Shown here piece after piece: positions 1 to 5,037 of a DNA stretch of 5,490 nt. How positions within the stretch are numbered: the first letter of the stretch is position 1; each line of letters begins with the position of its first letter. Origin of the DNA: Planctomycetota bacterium (lineage in GTDB: Bacteria; Planctomycetota; Phycisphaerae; WQYP01); the NCBI GenBank assembly GCA_021852245.1, contig JAJZNY010000207.1, forward strand, positions 1-5,490. Reading direction: 5' to 3'. A program made the translations under genes and the position numbers. The notes beneath the pieces were generated by a model. The model was given only the letters and a program-made list of their open reading frames with translations. It searched no databases and was not told where the DNA came from.

Positions 1-274
1 GTTCCACGACACAGATGATGCCATGGTCGCGGCGTGGATTGGCGCAGATGTCGCACGGGTCATTTTCCGTAAGATGGTAACAAATGCTGCAATGCCGAAC
101 CTGATCTTTCACCGCCAGAATGGCATTTGCCAGCTTCGCAGCGTCCTCACGGCTTCCCTTGAGAATGTGAAATACGATTCGCTCGGCGGAGCGCGATCCG
201 ATGCCGGGAAGCTGTCCGAACAGATCGAGGAGGGTTTTCACGGCCGTACTGTATGCGTGTCGATTATCCGGCAT
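1..274 (-). CDS. recR: Recombination mediator protein RecR, N-terminal part (runs off the left edge)
   Basis: RecR acts in the cytoplasm with RecO (and RecF) to load RecA on SSB-coated gaps during recombinational repair. The reverse strand reads 91 codons from the ATG at 274 to the window edge with no stop. Visible in order: the helix-hairpin-helix LPGIGSRSAERIVFHIL (residues 22-38), which binds DNA; a four-cysteine zinc motif C62-x2-C65 ... C74-x2-C77 with the family-typical context CSICYHLTENDPCDIC; and the start of the Toprim domain (GIICVVE, 85-91). A complete RecR is about 200 residues, so a little less than half is present. It starts 12 bases after the ybaB stop, consistent with one transcript; the only ribosome-binding signal is a weak AAGTGA about 5 bases before the ATG. 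The identification is firm from motif order and the ybaB neighbour. Confidence 0.96.
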   Translation of the reverse strand, partial: MPDNRHAYSTAVKTLLDLFGQLPGIGSRSAERIVFHILKGSREDAAKLANAILAVKDQVRHCSICYHLTENDPCDICANPRRDHGIICVVE

Positions 275-286
275 TTTTAATCACTT

Positions 287-634
287 CTACCCTTGTCCCA
301 GCATGGATCGCATGGCATTGAGATCGATATCGCCCATGGATTCCTGCATTTTCGCCTGCACTTCCGCCTGTACCGCTCGCAGGGCAGCATTGGTAGCTTC
401 GCGGCATATATCGGATAACCGCGCCGGGTCTGAAAATGGCGCAGTGGGTCCAAATTCAAATGAAATGATCTCCAATCGACCGTTGGCTGAAACTCGAACG
501 GCCTCATCCCCGGCAGAACCAGTCGCATGAATAAAGGGAAGTGTCTTCTGGAATTCCGCCAGCCGACTCTGCATTTCTTTTGCCTTGGCCATCATGGGCC
601 CCAGCTGTGAAAGTGCTTTGATTGAATCAAACAT
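287..634 (-). CDS. ybaB: YbaB/EbfC family nucleoid-associated DNA-binding protein
   Basis: This is a 115-residue protein of the YbaB/EbfC family, whose members are small dimeric nucleoid-associated proteins that bind DNA. Seen here: an N-terminal amphipathic helix of the family type (MFDSIKALSQLGPMMAKAKEMQ, split as residues 1-10 and 11-22), a central beta stretch with the typical turn and strand (VSANGRLEIISFEF, about 48-61), and a C-terminal helix rich in A, Q, E and M (about 77-101) ending near MRSMLGQG. Length is normal for the family (about 100-115). A GAGGT ribosome-binding site lies 6 bases before the ATG. recR follows after 12 bases. In many bacteria dnaX precedes this pair; here the upstream 336 bases hold no dnaX, so the pair appears to have its own promoter. 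Sequence identity is modest by eye, but size, helix-strand pattern and linkage to recR make the call strong. Confidence 0.93.
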   Translation of the reverse strand: MFDSIKALSQLGPMMAKAKEMQSRLAEFQKTLPFIHATGSAGDEAVRVSANGRLEIISFEFGPTAPFSDPARLSDICREATNAALRAVQAEVQAKMQESMGDIDLNAMRSMLGQG

Positions 635-687
635 TAAGCAACCTCAAATAGGGTTATCACGTCTTATTATGGCGCCATTCCCGTATG

Positions 688-703
688 TCTGCCTGACGGC
701 AGA
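688..703. repeat. Small perfect inverted repeat (6-bp stem, 4-base loop)
   Basis: TCTGCC-TGAC-GGCAGA forms a perfect 6-bp stem. On the plus strand it is followed by TTTAGAAAA, too short a T-run for a convincing terminator. It lies in the ybaB 5' leader if transcription starts near 748. Its function is unknown. Confidence 0.4.
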
Positions 704-754
704 TTTAGAAAATGGCAGCCTACCTTCCGATTTGATAATAACGCCTCCGAGCTG

Positions 755-763
755 GTTATACCA
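755..763 (-). promoter_or_regulatory. Possible extended -10 element for ybaB-recR
   Basis: The reverse strand reads TGGTATAAC, a TGn-extended -10 with 5 of 6 matches to TATAAT. No -35 hexamer is recognisable 16-18 bases upstream, which is tolerated for extended -10 promoters. It would start transcription near 748, giving a leader of about 114 bases before the ybaB ATG. It is weakly supported because such matches occur by chance in AT-rich intergenic DNA. Confidence 0.25.
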
Positions 764-805
764 AGCTTTGGAATTTGCATCCCGACGCGGGTGGATGGAA
801 TTTCA

Positions 806-834
806 ACTGCTCAGCCTGATGATGGCTGACCAGT
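806..834. repeat. Imperfect palindrome, 11-bp arms with one mismatch
   Basis: ACTGCTCAGCC (806-816) pairs with GGCTGACCAGT (824-834) across the loop TGATGAT; the only mismatch is a C opposite C at 810/830. This is the strongest secondary structure in the ybaB/PEP-CTERM intergenic region. No T-run follows on either strand, so it is not a standard intrinsic terminator. It could be a protein-binding site or an RNA structure. Confidence 0.5.
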
Positions 835-911
835 GCCTGTGAGCAAAATTGGATAATTGGGGAATAAATTCTTACCCCCGGTGCACTTCATCACCGTGGA
901 AGCGAATCGTG

Positions 912-958
912 ACGTTGATCCGCTCAGCCACACTGAAACTGTCAACCGTTTCTTTTTT
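912..958 (+). promoter_or_regulatory. Leader hairpin with T-run ahead of the PEP-CTERM gene (possible attenuator)
   Basis: GTTGA (914-918) pairs with TCAAC (942-946), enclosing a symmetric 5-by-5 internal loop and a second stem TCAG/CTGA (924-927/933-936). A912 and C913 can add two more pairs with G948 and T949 if C947 is bulged. The structure is followed by TTTCTTTTTT (949-958), directly before the ribosome-binding site GGAGAGG. Hairpin plus T-run in a leader resembles an attenuator or a terminator for upstream transcription, but the stems are short and AT-rich, so its strength is doubtful. Confidence 0.3.
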
Positions 959-970
959 GGAGAGGAAATC

Positions 971-1561
971 ATGACTCACAAAGCAAAATGGATCGCTTTG
1001 ACCGCCTGCTGCATATTGGCGATGGCGACATCATCAAAACTGATGGCATCCGTCTCGGCCGTTGGAACCATTTCAGACACGCCAATTACCAGCGGCACCG
1101 ACATGGGTGATTACAACTACACCATTGACTTGACCAATACCGGGAGTCAGAGCATCGACTTTCTCTGGTTTGCCTGGACACCTGGACAGGACTACCTCTA
1201 CTCTACGCCGCTTTCAGCCTCAGCCCCGACTGGTTGGACAACCAACATTCTGCCCGTGGGCGGGGGAAGTGGGGCATCCATTCAATTTTCAAGTACCAGC
1301 ATGTCCATCGCATCGGGAAATTCTCTGGACTTCAGTTTCATTGCAGCCGACACCCCGAGCATGGTCTATTCAGACAGCTCTTACTGGTTCCCGGGTACAC
1401 CGGTCGGCACCTCGGTCGTCTACAACGGCGCAGCCTTTTCAACGCCCAGTGATACGATCGTTGTCACACCAACGCCGGAACCTGCTTCTCTTGCGTTGCT
1501 GGGCTTAGCTGCCGCTGCCTTGCCGTTTCGTTGGCTCACACGCCGCAGATTTGTCGGATAA
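971..1561 (+). CDS. Secreted PEP-CTERM sorting-domain protein
   Basis: This 196-residue exported protein is probably attached to the cell surface or extracellular matrix. The start at 971 is chosen because GGAGAGG lies 5 bases upstream and the protein then begins directly with a signal peptide: basic MTHKAK, hydrophobic core WIALTACCILAMA, likely cleavage near A26 or A30. A longer in-frame start at 857 would bury this signal peptide 38 residues in and is rejected. The middle (about 33-160) is Ser/Thr/Gly-rich and beta-like, with conserved-looking aromatic patches (FLWFAWTPGQDYL at 64-76, then PTGWTTNI), a pattern shared with a group of PEP-CTERM proteins of unknown function. The C-terminus is a textbook PEP-CTERM signal: PEP at 169-171, a hydrophobic stretch SLALLGLAAAALPF, then basic RWLTRRR. 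Such tails are processed by an exosortase, which is not encoded in this window. The sigma-factor gene follows after 33 bases with no terminator seen between. The biological role is unknown. Confidence 0.9.
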   Translation: MTHKAKWIALTACCILAMATSSKLMASVSAVGTISDTPITSGTDMGDYNYTIDLTNTGSQSIDFLWFAWTPGQDYLYSTPLSASAPTGWTTNILPVGGGSGASIQFSSTSMSIASGNSLDFSFIAADTPSMVYSDSSYWFPGTPVGTSVVYNGAAFSTPSDTIVVTPTPEPASLALLGLAAAALPFRWLTRRRFVG

Positions 1562-1583
1562 AATATCAGAGCACCGGCCAGAC

Positions 1584-1590
1584 AAGGTGA
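1584..1590 (+). promoter_or_regulatory. Ribosome-binding site that fixes the GTG start of the sigma factor
   Basis: AAGGTGA lies 4 bases before the GTG at 1595. The next ATG (1624) is out of frame, so this site decides in favour of the GTG start. Confidence 0.6.
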
Positions 1591-1594
1591 TTGC

Positions 1595-2155
1595 GTGTCG
1601 GCACACGAGCATCGTCTCCTTTATGAGAGGCTGGTTCATGCGCACTGGCGCGAGCTCTATGCTTATGCCTACCGGCTTCTTTGCAGTCGGGTGGAAGCGG
1701 AAGACGCCGTCCAACACACATTTCTGCAGGCGTGGATATCCATCCGCCAGGTGCAGAATGTGTCATCACCCCGCGCTTGGCTTTACACCGTCCTGCGGCG
1801 AACCTGCTGGCGGCTGATGGAGCGATCAAACGACGCCGTAGCGCCGCCTTTGGCCGATATAGCGGATCGAAATGACCATCACCGTCACATCGATGAGGAG
1901 GATTTGGTTTCGAACGCTTTGAGTCAGTTGGAACGTAAATTTCGCGATCCTTTTCTGATGGTGGCGATGGAGGGACTCACCTGCCGGGAGGCCGCGCGGG
2001 AATTGGGCATCCCATTGGGTACGGTTTTATCGCGTATTGCCCGCGCGCGTGAGAGGTTAGAATACCTCATGGCCCAATCGCATGACTCGAGGGAAGTGCG
2101 GACGACTGAACAAAAGCGCGCGTCGGATGAGGCCGGATCGGGAGGTGATCGATGA
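1595..2155 (+). CDS. ECF-type RNA polymerase sigma factor (sigma-70 family)
   Basis: This 186-residue alternative sigma factor would direct RNA polymerase to a dedicated set of promoters. It has only regions 2 and 4, as ECF sigmas do. Region 2 spans about residues 13-77, with ELYAYAYRLLCSRVEAEDAVQHTFLQAW (seen as E20-Y26 and the acidic core E34-D37 leading to F43-W47) followed by SPRAWLYTVLRR (58-69). A charged linker with a His/Asp/Glu-rich part (91-103) follows. Region 4 (about 104-159) has the helix-turn-helix GLTCREAARELGIPLGTVLS (127-146) and the closing helix RIARARERLEYLM. Translation starts at a GTG with AAGGTGA 4 bases upstream. A basic 27-residue tail follows region 4. The stop codon overlaps the start of the next gene by 4 bases, giving translational coupling to the probable anti-sigma. 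Target promoters and subgroup cannot be named from sequence alone. The preceding PEP-CTERM gene is likely on the same transcript. Confidence 0.92.
   Translation: MSAHEHRLLYERLVHAHWRELYAYAYRLLCSRVEAEDAVQHTFLQAWISIRQVQNVSSPRAWLYTVLRRTCWRLMERSNDAVAPPLADIADRNDHHRHIDEEDLVSNALSQLERKFRDPFLMVAMEGLTCREAARELGIPLGTVLSRIARARERLEYLMAQSHDSREVRTTEQKRASDEAGSGGDR
2141..2148 (+). promoter_or_regulatory. Strong ribosome-binding site inside the sigma gene for the anti-sigma start
   Basis: GGAGGTGA, a near-complete Shine-Dalgarno match, lies in the last codons of the sigma gene with the ATG at 2152. Together with the ATGA overlap it supports coupled and probably efficient translation of the downstream protein. 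Confidence 0.75.
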
Positions 2156-2937
2156 ATCACCTGCACTTTCGCAAATTAATCTCTGCCGTTGCATGCCTCC
2201 GTCGAGATGACCCTCTTCGAATAAAAGCTCAGGAGCGACTCAAGACTGCAACTGACGAAACGCAGAAGCAAGCCGCGCGGACCTTTGCGCGTCAGGATCA
2301 ATTATCGCAAAAGCTGGCAAGTTCTCCGCCGCCGGAAAATCTCCCCGCAAAGTTACTCGATATTCCGCATCGACATCAGCCGGGTTCCAATCGCCGACCT
2401 TTTCTTCATATCCATTGGCTGAAGCTGGCATGTGCCGCAGCGCTGGTCATTGCATCATGGATCGCCGTTCGGCTGGTACTTGAGCACAACTTATCCGTGC
2501 GCCGGTATGCGTTGGCCACATCATTGGCTCACCTGAAACTGCCGAAACTCTCCGGCACCGCGCCTCATGTCCGTCGGTCTGCCCGGGCCGTCGCTGCGCA
2601 ACTCCATCTGGGATTCAAAGCCGAAATTCCCCATTATGTCGGCTATCGCCTGACGGGCTTCGCTGTCAAGGCTGTGGGGGGACAAAAGGGGCTTGTCACC
2701 TCTTGGCGCAACGAGTTGGGGCGACCCTGCACACTGGTGCAGTTGCCCGGTTCATTGGCACAAAAGCTGTCGGTTAATAAGCCCGTGGTCATACATGTGA
2801 AGAATTCAACCGGATTGATCATCGCGACGGTAACGGTCTGGAAGGATGATCGCGCTGGGTGCACGTGGGCGGAAATATTACCCGGAGATGTCAACTTTTA
2901 CTTTCCGCGACTGACGCTGCACGGGCAGCCGATCTGA
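2152..2937 (+). CDS. Single-pass membrane protein, probable anti-sigma factor
   Basis: This 261-residue protein is likely a regulator that holds the adjacent ECF sigma at the membrane. Visible parts: a cytoplasmic N-terminal region (1-88), mostly helical and charged, with a pattern seen in planctomycete anti-sigma-like proteins (DDPLRIKAQERL at 19-30, then a QDQLSQKLASSPPPENLPAKLLDIP segment around 48-72); one transmembrane helix at about 90-110 (LKLACAAALVIASWIAVRLVL); and an outer domain (111-261). The outer domain contains IPHYVGYRLTGFAVKAVGG (159-177) and NELGRPCTLVQLP (187-199), similar to the GYRL...GG...SL pattern of periplasmic anti-sigma domains. There is no HxxxCxxC zinc motif, so it is not a classical ZAS-type anti-sigma. 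Arginines just outside the helix (116-117, 141-145) are notable. The 4-base overlap with the sigma gene is the strongest functional clue. It could instead be an unrelated membrane protein, but topology and linkage favour anti-sigma. Confidence 0.72.
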   Translation: MNHLHFRKLISAVACLRRDDPLRIKAQERLKTATDETQKQAARTFARQDQLSQKLASSPPPENLPAKLLDIPHRHQPGSNRRPFLHIHWLKLACAAALVIASWIAVRLVLEHNLSVRRYALATSLAHLKLPKLSGTAPHVRRSARAVAAQLHLGFKAEIPHYVGYRLTGFAVKAVGGQKGLVTSWRNELGRPCTLVQLPGSLAQKLSVNKPVVIHVKNSTGLIIATVTVWKDDRAGCTWAEILPGDVNFYFPRLTLHGQPI

Positions 2938-2947
2938 CCAGTTGACC

Positions 2948-2965
2948 GACGGCAATCAATCCGTC
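2948..2965. repeat. Short inverted repeat between convergent genes
   Basis: GACGG-CAATCAAT-CCGTC forms a 5-bp stem with an 8-base loop in the 26-base gap between the anti-sigma and VOC stop codons, just reaching into the VOC stop. No T-run flanks it on either side, so it is at best a weak, possibly Rho-assisted, end point for the two converging transcripts. Confidence 0.25.
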
Positions 2966-3470
2966 AATCAGCCAGTGCCAACAGTGCATGCAAATCCAAG
3001 GGCTTGGTAAAAATATTTAGACGGCCGTCGGCAAGCTTGGGCCACTGTGCACGCGGGCGATCCCAATACAATTCCACTCCATTGGAATCCGGGTCTTCAA
3101 AATAAACCGCCTCACTTACGCCATGATCTGCGGCTCCGACAAACGTAGTTTCAGCCTCAATCGCCCGTTTCACGGCAATAGCAAGATCGCGCCGCGTTAG
3201 ATATAGAATCGCAAGATGATAGATGCCGGTTGATCCCGGCGGTGGGGGGCTGCCACCACGGCTCTCCCAGATATTTAGTCCGATGTGATGGTGGTAGTCG
3301 CCAGCGCCGAGAAATGCCGCAGAATCGCCCATTTCCGCCATCAGGCCAAATCCGAGCACATCGCGGTAAAACTTTACCGCCCGCTGCAGATCGGCAACTT
3401 TCAAATGGACATGGCCGATGCGCGCATCCGCAGGCGCACGATAATCTCCCAACGGCGCGATCTTCGTCAT
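2964..3470 (-). CDS. VOC-superfamily protein (catechol-dioxygenase/glyoxalase-like)
   Basis: This 168-residue cytoplasmic protein has a vicinal-oxygen-chelate fold of two beta-alpha-beta-beta-beta modules. Module 1 (about 18-68) begins IGHVHLKVADLQRAVKFYRDVLGF and ends with YHHHIGLNIW (59-68), the wording found in CatE-like extradiol dioxygenases. Module 2 (about 83-136) runs from IYHLAI to YFEDPDSNGVELYWDRP. Likely metal ligands are H20 or H22, H85 and E133, matching the usual His/His/Glu set of Fe(II)- or Mn(II)-dependent VOC enzymes. The start at 3470 is chosen because GGAGTGA lies 7 bases upstream; the frame stays open to 3542, but that extension overlaps the transporter gene and adds no fold. 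The stop of the transporter lies 43 bases upstream, so the two are probably co-transcribed. The length suits a single-domain VOC protein rather than a four-module ring-cleaving dioxygenase. Substrate is not determinable; ring cleavage, glyoxalase-type isomerisation or thiol transfer are all possible. Confidence 0.85.
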   Translation of the reverse strand: MTKIAPLGDYRAPADARIGHVHLKVADLQRAVKFYRDVLGFGLMAEMGDSAAFLGAGDYHHHIGLNIWESRGGSPPPPGSTGIYHLAILYLTRRDLAIAVKRAIEAETTFVGAADHGVSEAVYFEDPDSNGVELYWDRPRAQWPKLADGRLNIFTKPLDLHALLALAD

Positions 3471-3513
3471 TATGCATTCACTCCGATTACGGTCAAGAAA
3501 GAGAAAGCCGGTA

Positions 3514-4836
3514 CTAAAAATTAATCCCGGCGATCCCCGCATACACCCCAGTTAATGCCGTAATAATCACCACCGCACCGACGAGCCATGCGTACCACCC
3601 CTTGAGTCGCCACCGCTCCGGTAAGGTGCGCAGGGCCAGCAGATACAGAAAGCCGAGAACAATCGGCAGCAGGAGTGCATTCATCACCTCGACCCCGACC
3701 GTCAACTTCACCAGGTTGATTCCTGAGAGCACGATCCCCGCACCGACGAGAAGGCTCAGAAGGTAGACGGCATAAAACCACGGTGCTTCGAACGGATGAT
3801 TGGCCAATGATCGTTTGTAACCGGTCACCTCCCCCAACCCCCATGACGCAGTCAGTGATACGACGATGGTGGCCACCAGCGCCGCGCCGAGCATCCCCAG
3901 CGAGAAAATGGCGCGACCCCACCAACTCCCTAGAATCGGCGTCAGCGCGCTGGCGATCTGCTGCACCGTGTCCAGCGGCACATTGGGATTTTTCAGTCCG
4001 ATGGTGGCCGCGGTAAGAATCAGCACTGCTGACATGATGATCTGCGTCACCGTGGCGCCAATGGCGGTGTCCACCCGCTCGGCCTTCATATGACTTTCAT
4101 TGAGCCCTTTATCAATGACCGCGGACTGCTGATAGAAAATCATCCACGGCATGATGACGGCACCCACGTTCCCGGCAATTAGAAAGAGATAATTGGAATC
4201 GCCCAGCGGTTGGTGTCCGATTGCGGTGACCATCGCATGCAAAGAAGGGTGCGAAACTGCGGCCACCGCTACAAATGCGAGTTCAAATAGCCCGATGAGA
4301 ATGGCAATCACTTCCACCTGCCGATACGTTCCGGTGGCGACGACGATGACCATAAATAAAACGGTCATGGAGATGCTGATCCACGGAGGGACGCCGAAAA
4401 GTTGCCCGACGCCCTCGATGCCTGCAAATTCCGTCAGCAGTGCCCCTACGCATGAAACCATGAGAGTGGAGACAGACAGCCAGGCCCACCCCTTACCGAA
4501 ATGTTCGGATATCAACTCCCCGTGTCCCTTCTGAGTCACAAGTCCAAGCCGGACGGCGAGCTCCTGCGCGATGAAGAGAATCGGGATGAGAATAAGCTGA
4601 AAAATCAGCAGGCTGTAGCCGAACTGGGCACCGCTTTGTGCCGCGGTAATGACGCTCCCCGCATCCGTGTCGGCAAGCATGACGACTAATCCCGGGCCTG
4701 CCACAAGAAGCAGGAGTTTCCAGAATGGGAGCGGCTTCCGGCTCAACTTCCCATCCGTGGCGGGGGCATTAGCTGCGTTCAAGGGCTTGGGGCTGTGGTC
4801 TGGCGCCGCCGCTTTTAATTGAGAATCAGTCGGCAT
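3514..4836 (-). CDS. NRAMP-family divalent metal transporter
   Basis: This 440-residue inner-membrane transporter would import a divalent cation (Mn, Fe or possibly Mg), normally with protons. After a hydrophilic N-terminus (1-38) about 11 hydrophobic helices are visible, near 40-62, 73-98, 118-140, 151-171, 175-196, 216-240, 259-281, 304-332, 352-372, 378-402 and 412-434, matching the NRAMP core. Helix 1 carries GPGLVVMLADTDAGSV (47-62), and the loop to helix 3 has QKGHGELISEHFG (102-114), typical of the family. Where canonical members have DPGN in helix 1 and MPH in helix 6, this protein has DAGS (58-61) and MPW (229-231): the Asp and Met are kept, Pro, Asn and His are not. That places it in an atypical NRAMP branch, so metal choice and proton coupling may differ from MntH. 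GGAGTGA lies 3 bases before the ATG. The VOC gene follows. The upstream Fur-like operators suggest metal-dependent repression. Confidence 0.92.
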   Translation of the reverse strand: MPTDSQLKAAAPDHSPKPLNAANAPATDGKLSRKPLPFWKLLLLVAGPGLVVMLADTDAGSVITAAQSGAQFGYSLLIFQLILIPILFIAQELAVRLGLVTQKGHGELISEHFGKGWAWLSVSTLMVSCVGALLTEFAGIEGVGQLFGVPPWISISMTVLFMVIVVATGTYRQVEVIAILIGLFELAFVAVAAVSHPSLHAMVTAIGHQPLGDSNYLFLIAGNVGAVIMPWMIFYQQSAVIDKGLNESHMKAERVDTAIGATVTQIIMSAVLILTAATIGLKNPNVPLDTVQQIASALTPILGSWWGRAIFSLGMLGAALVATIVVSLTASWGLGEVTGYKRSLANHPFEAPWFYAVYLLSLLVGAGIVLSGINLVKLTVGVEVMNALLLPIVLGFLYLLALRTLPERWRLKGWYAWLVGAVVIITALTGVYAGIAGINF

Positions 4837-4873
4837 TTATCACTCCGTCGCGACCGAAAAATAGCGCCTTATA

Positions 4874-4892
4874 AATGAGAATCAGTCTCATT
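4874..4892. promoter_or_regulatory. Fur-box-like operator 1 (downstream of the promoter)
   Basis: AATGAGAATCAGTCTCATT is a 19-bp inverted repeat with arms AATGAGA/TCTCATT. It matches the common Fur-type sequence AATGAGAATnATTCTCATT at all but one of the defined bases and has the 7-1-7 architecture of a Fur box. It sits about 10 to 28 bases past the predicted transcription start of the transporter operon, where a bound repressor would block elongation or clearance. A Fur-family paralogue such as Mur, Zur or PerR could be the actual binder. Confidence 0.7.
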
Positions 4893-4908
4893 AGCGGCGA
4901 TGGATCAG

Positions 4909-4937
4909 TTTATACTGGAAATGAGATTAAATCTCAA
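4909..4937 (-). promoter_or_regulatory. Sigma-70-type promoter of the transporter-VOC operon
   Basis: On the reverse strand, TTGAGA (4937-4932; 5 of 6 to TTGACA) and TATAAA (4914-4909; 5 of 6 to TATAAT) are separated by exactly 17 bases. Transcription would start near 4902, giving a leader of about 66 bases to the transporter ATG at 4836. Operator 2 covers the -35 and part of the spacer, and operator 1 lies just downstream of the start. Confidence 0.7.
4922..4936. promoter_or_regulatory. Fur-box-like operator 2 (overlapping the -35)
   Basis: TGAGATTAAATCTCA is a perfect 7-1-7 inverted repeat (TGAGATT-A-AATCTCA), with the same outer TGAGA/TCTCA as operator 1; the two centres are 46 bp apart. 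It overlaps the -35 hexamer and spacer of the transporter promoter, the classic position for a repressor that excludes RNA polymerase. Confidence 0.68.
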
Positions 4938-5037
4938 CTATCAATGGGAATCTCCGTCCATAGCCCACAGCCGCGACCGCTCCGGCAGCCTTTTCAGGGA
5001 AAACTCTGCCGCTTGGGAGTCATTCTTCCTCTGCCGG

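Larger units (their letters stand above)
635..970. other. Divergent intergenic region between ybaB and the PEP-CTERM gene
   Basis: These 336 bases separate two outward-facing genes and must carry both promoters. No convincing gene is seen: an open frame on the plus strand (585-842) starts inside ybaB antisense, has no ribosome-binding site and no recognisable domain. The stretch contains a small perfect hairpin (688-703), a larger imperfect palindrome (806-834) and a leader hairpin with a T-run (912-958), listed separately. A possible extended -10 for ybaB lies at 755-763. No tRNA or known riboswitch was recognised. Confidence 0.7.

Noticed and set aside
790..812. Possible sigma-54 promoter around TGGATGGAATTTCAACTGCT
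   Set aside because: The GG and GC elements and their spacing do not fit the sigma-54 consensus.
585..842. Open reading frame of 85 codons on the plus strand across the ybaB start and intergenic region
   Set aside because: It starts antisense within ybaB, has no ribosome-binding site and no recognisable domain, and its composition does not look like a protein.
852..857. GATAAT as a -10 for the PEP-CTERM gene
   Set aside because: No -35-like hexamer lies 16-18 bases upstream (the best, CTGACC at 826-831, is 20 bases away), so the match is not supported.
857..970. 38-codon upstream extension of the PEP-CTERM gene
   Set aside because: It would place the signal peptide internally, lacks a good ribosome-binding site, and overlaps the leader hairpin and T-run; the ATG at 971 has GGAGAGG at ideal spacing.
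2936..2970. Bidirectional intrinsic terminator between the convergent anti-sigma and VOC genes
   Set aside because: Only a 5-bp stem is present and there is no T-run on either strand; kept only as a low-confidence repeat.
3471..3542. 24-codon upstream extension of the VOC gene into the transporter gene
   Set aside because: The added residues are not part of the VOC fold and overlap the transporter C-terminus; the ATG at 3470 has its own GGAGTGA.
3521..3925. 134-codon minus-strand frame and several plus-strand frames within the transporter gene
   Set aside because: They are alternative frames of a clearly coding NRAMP gene, with arginine-rich or low-complexity translations and no domains.
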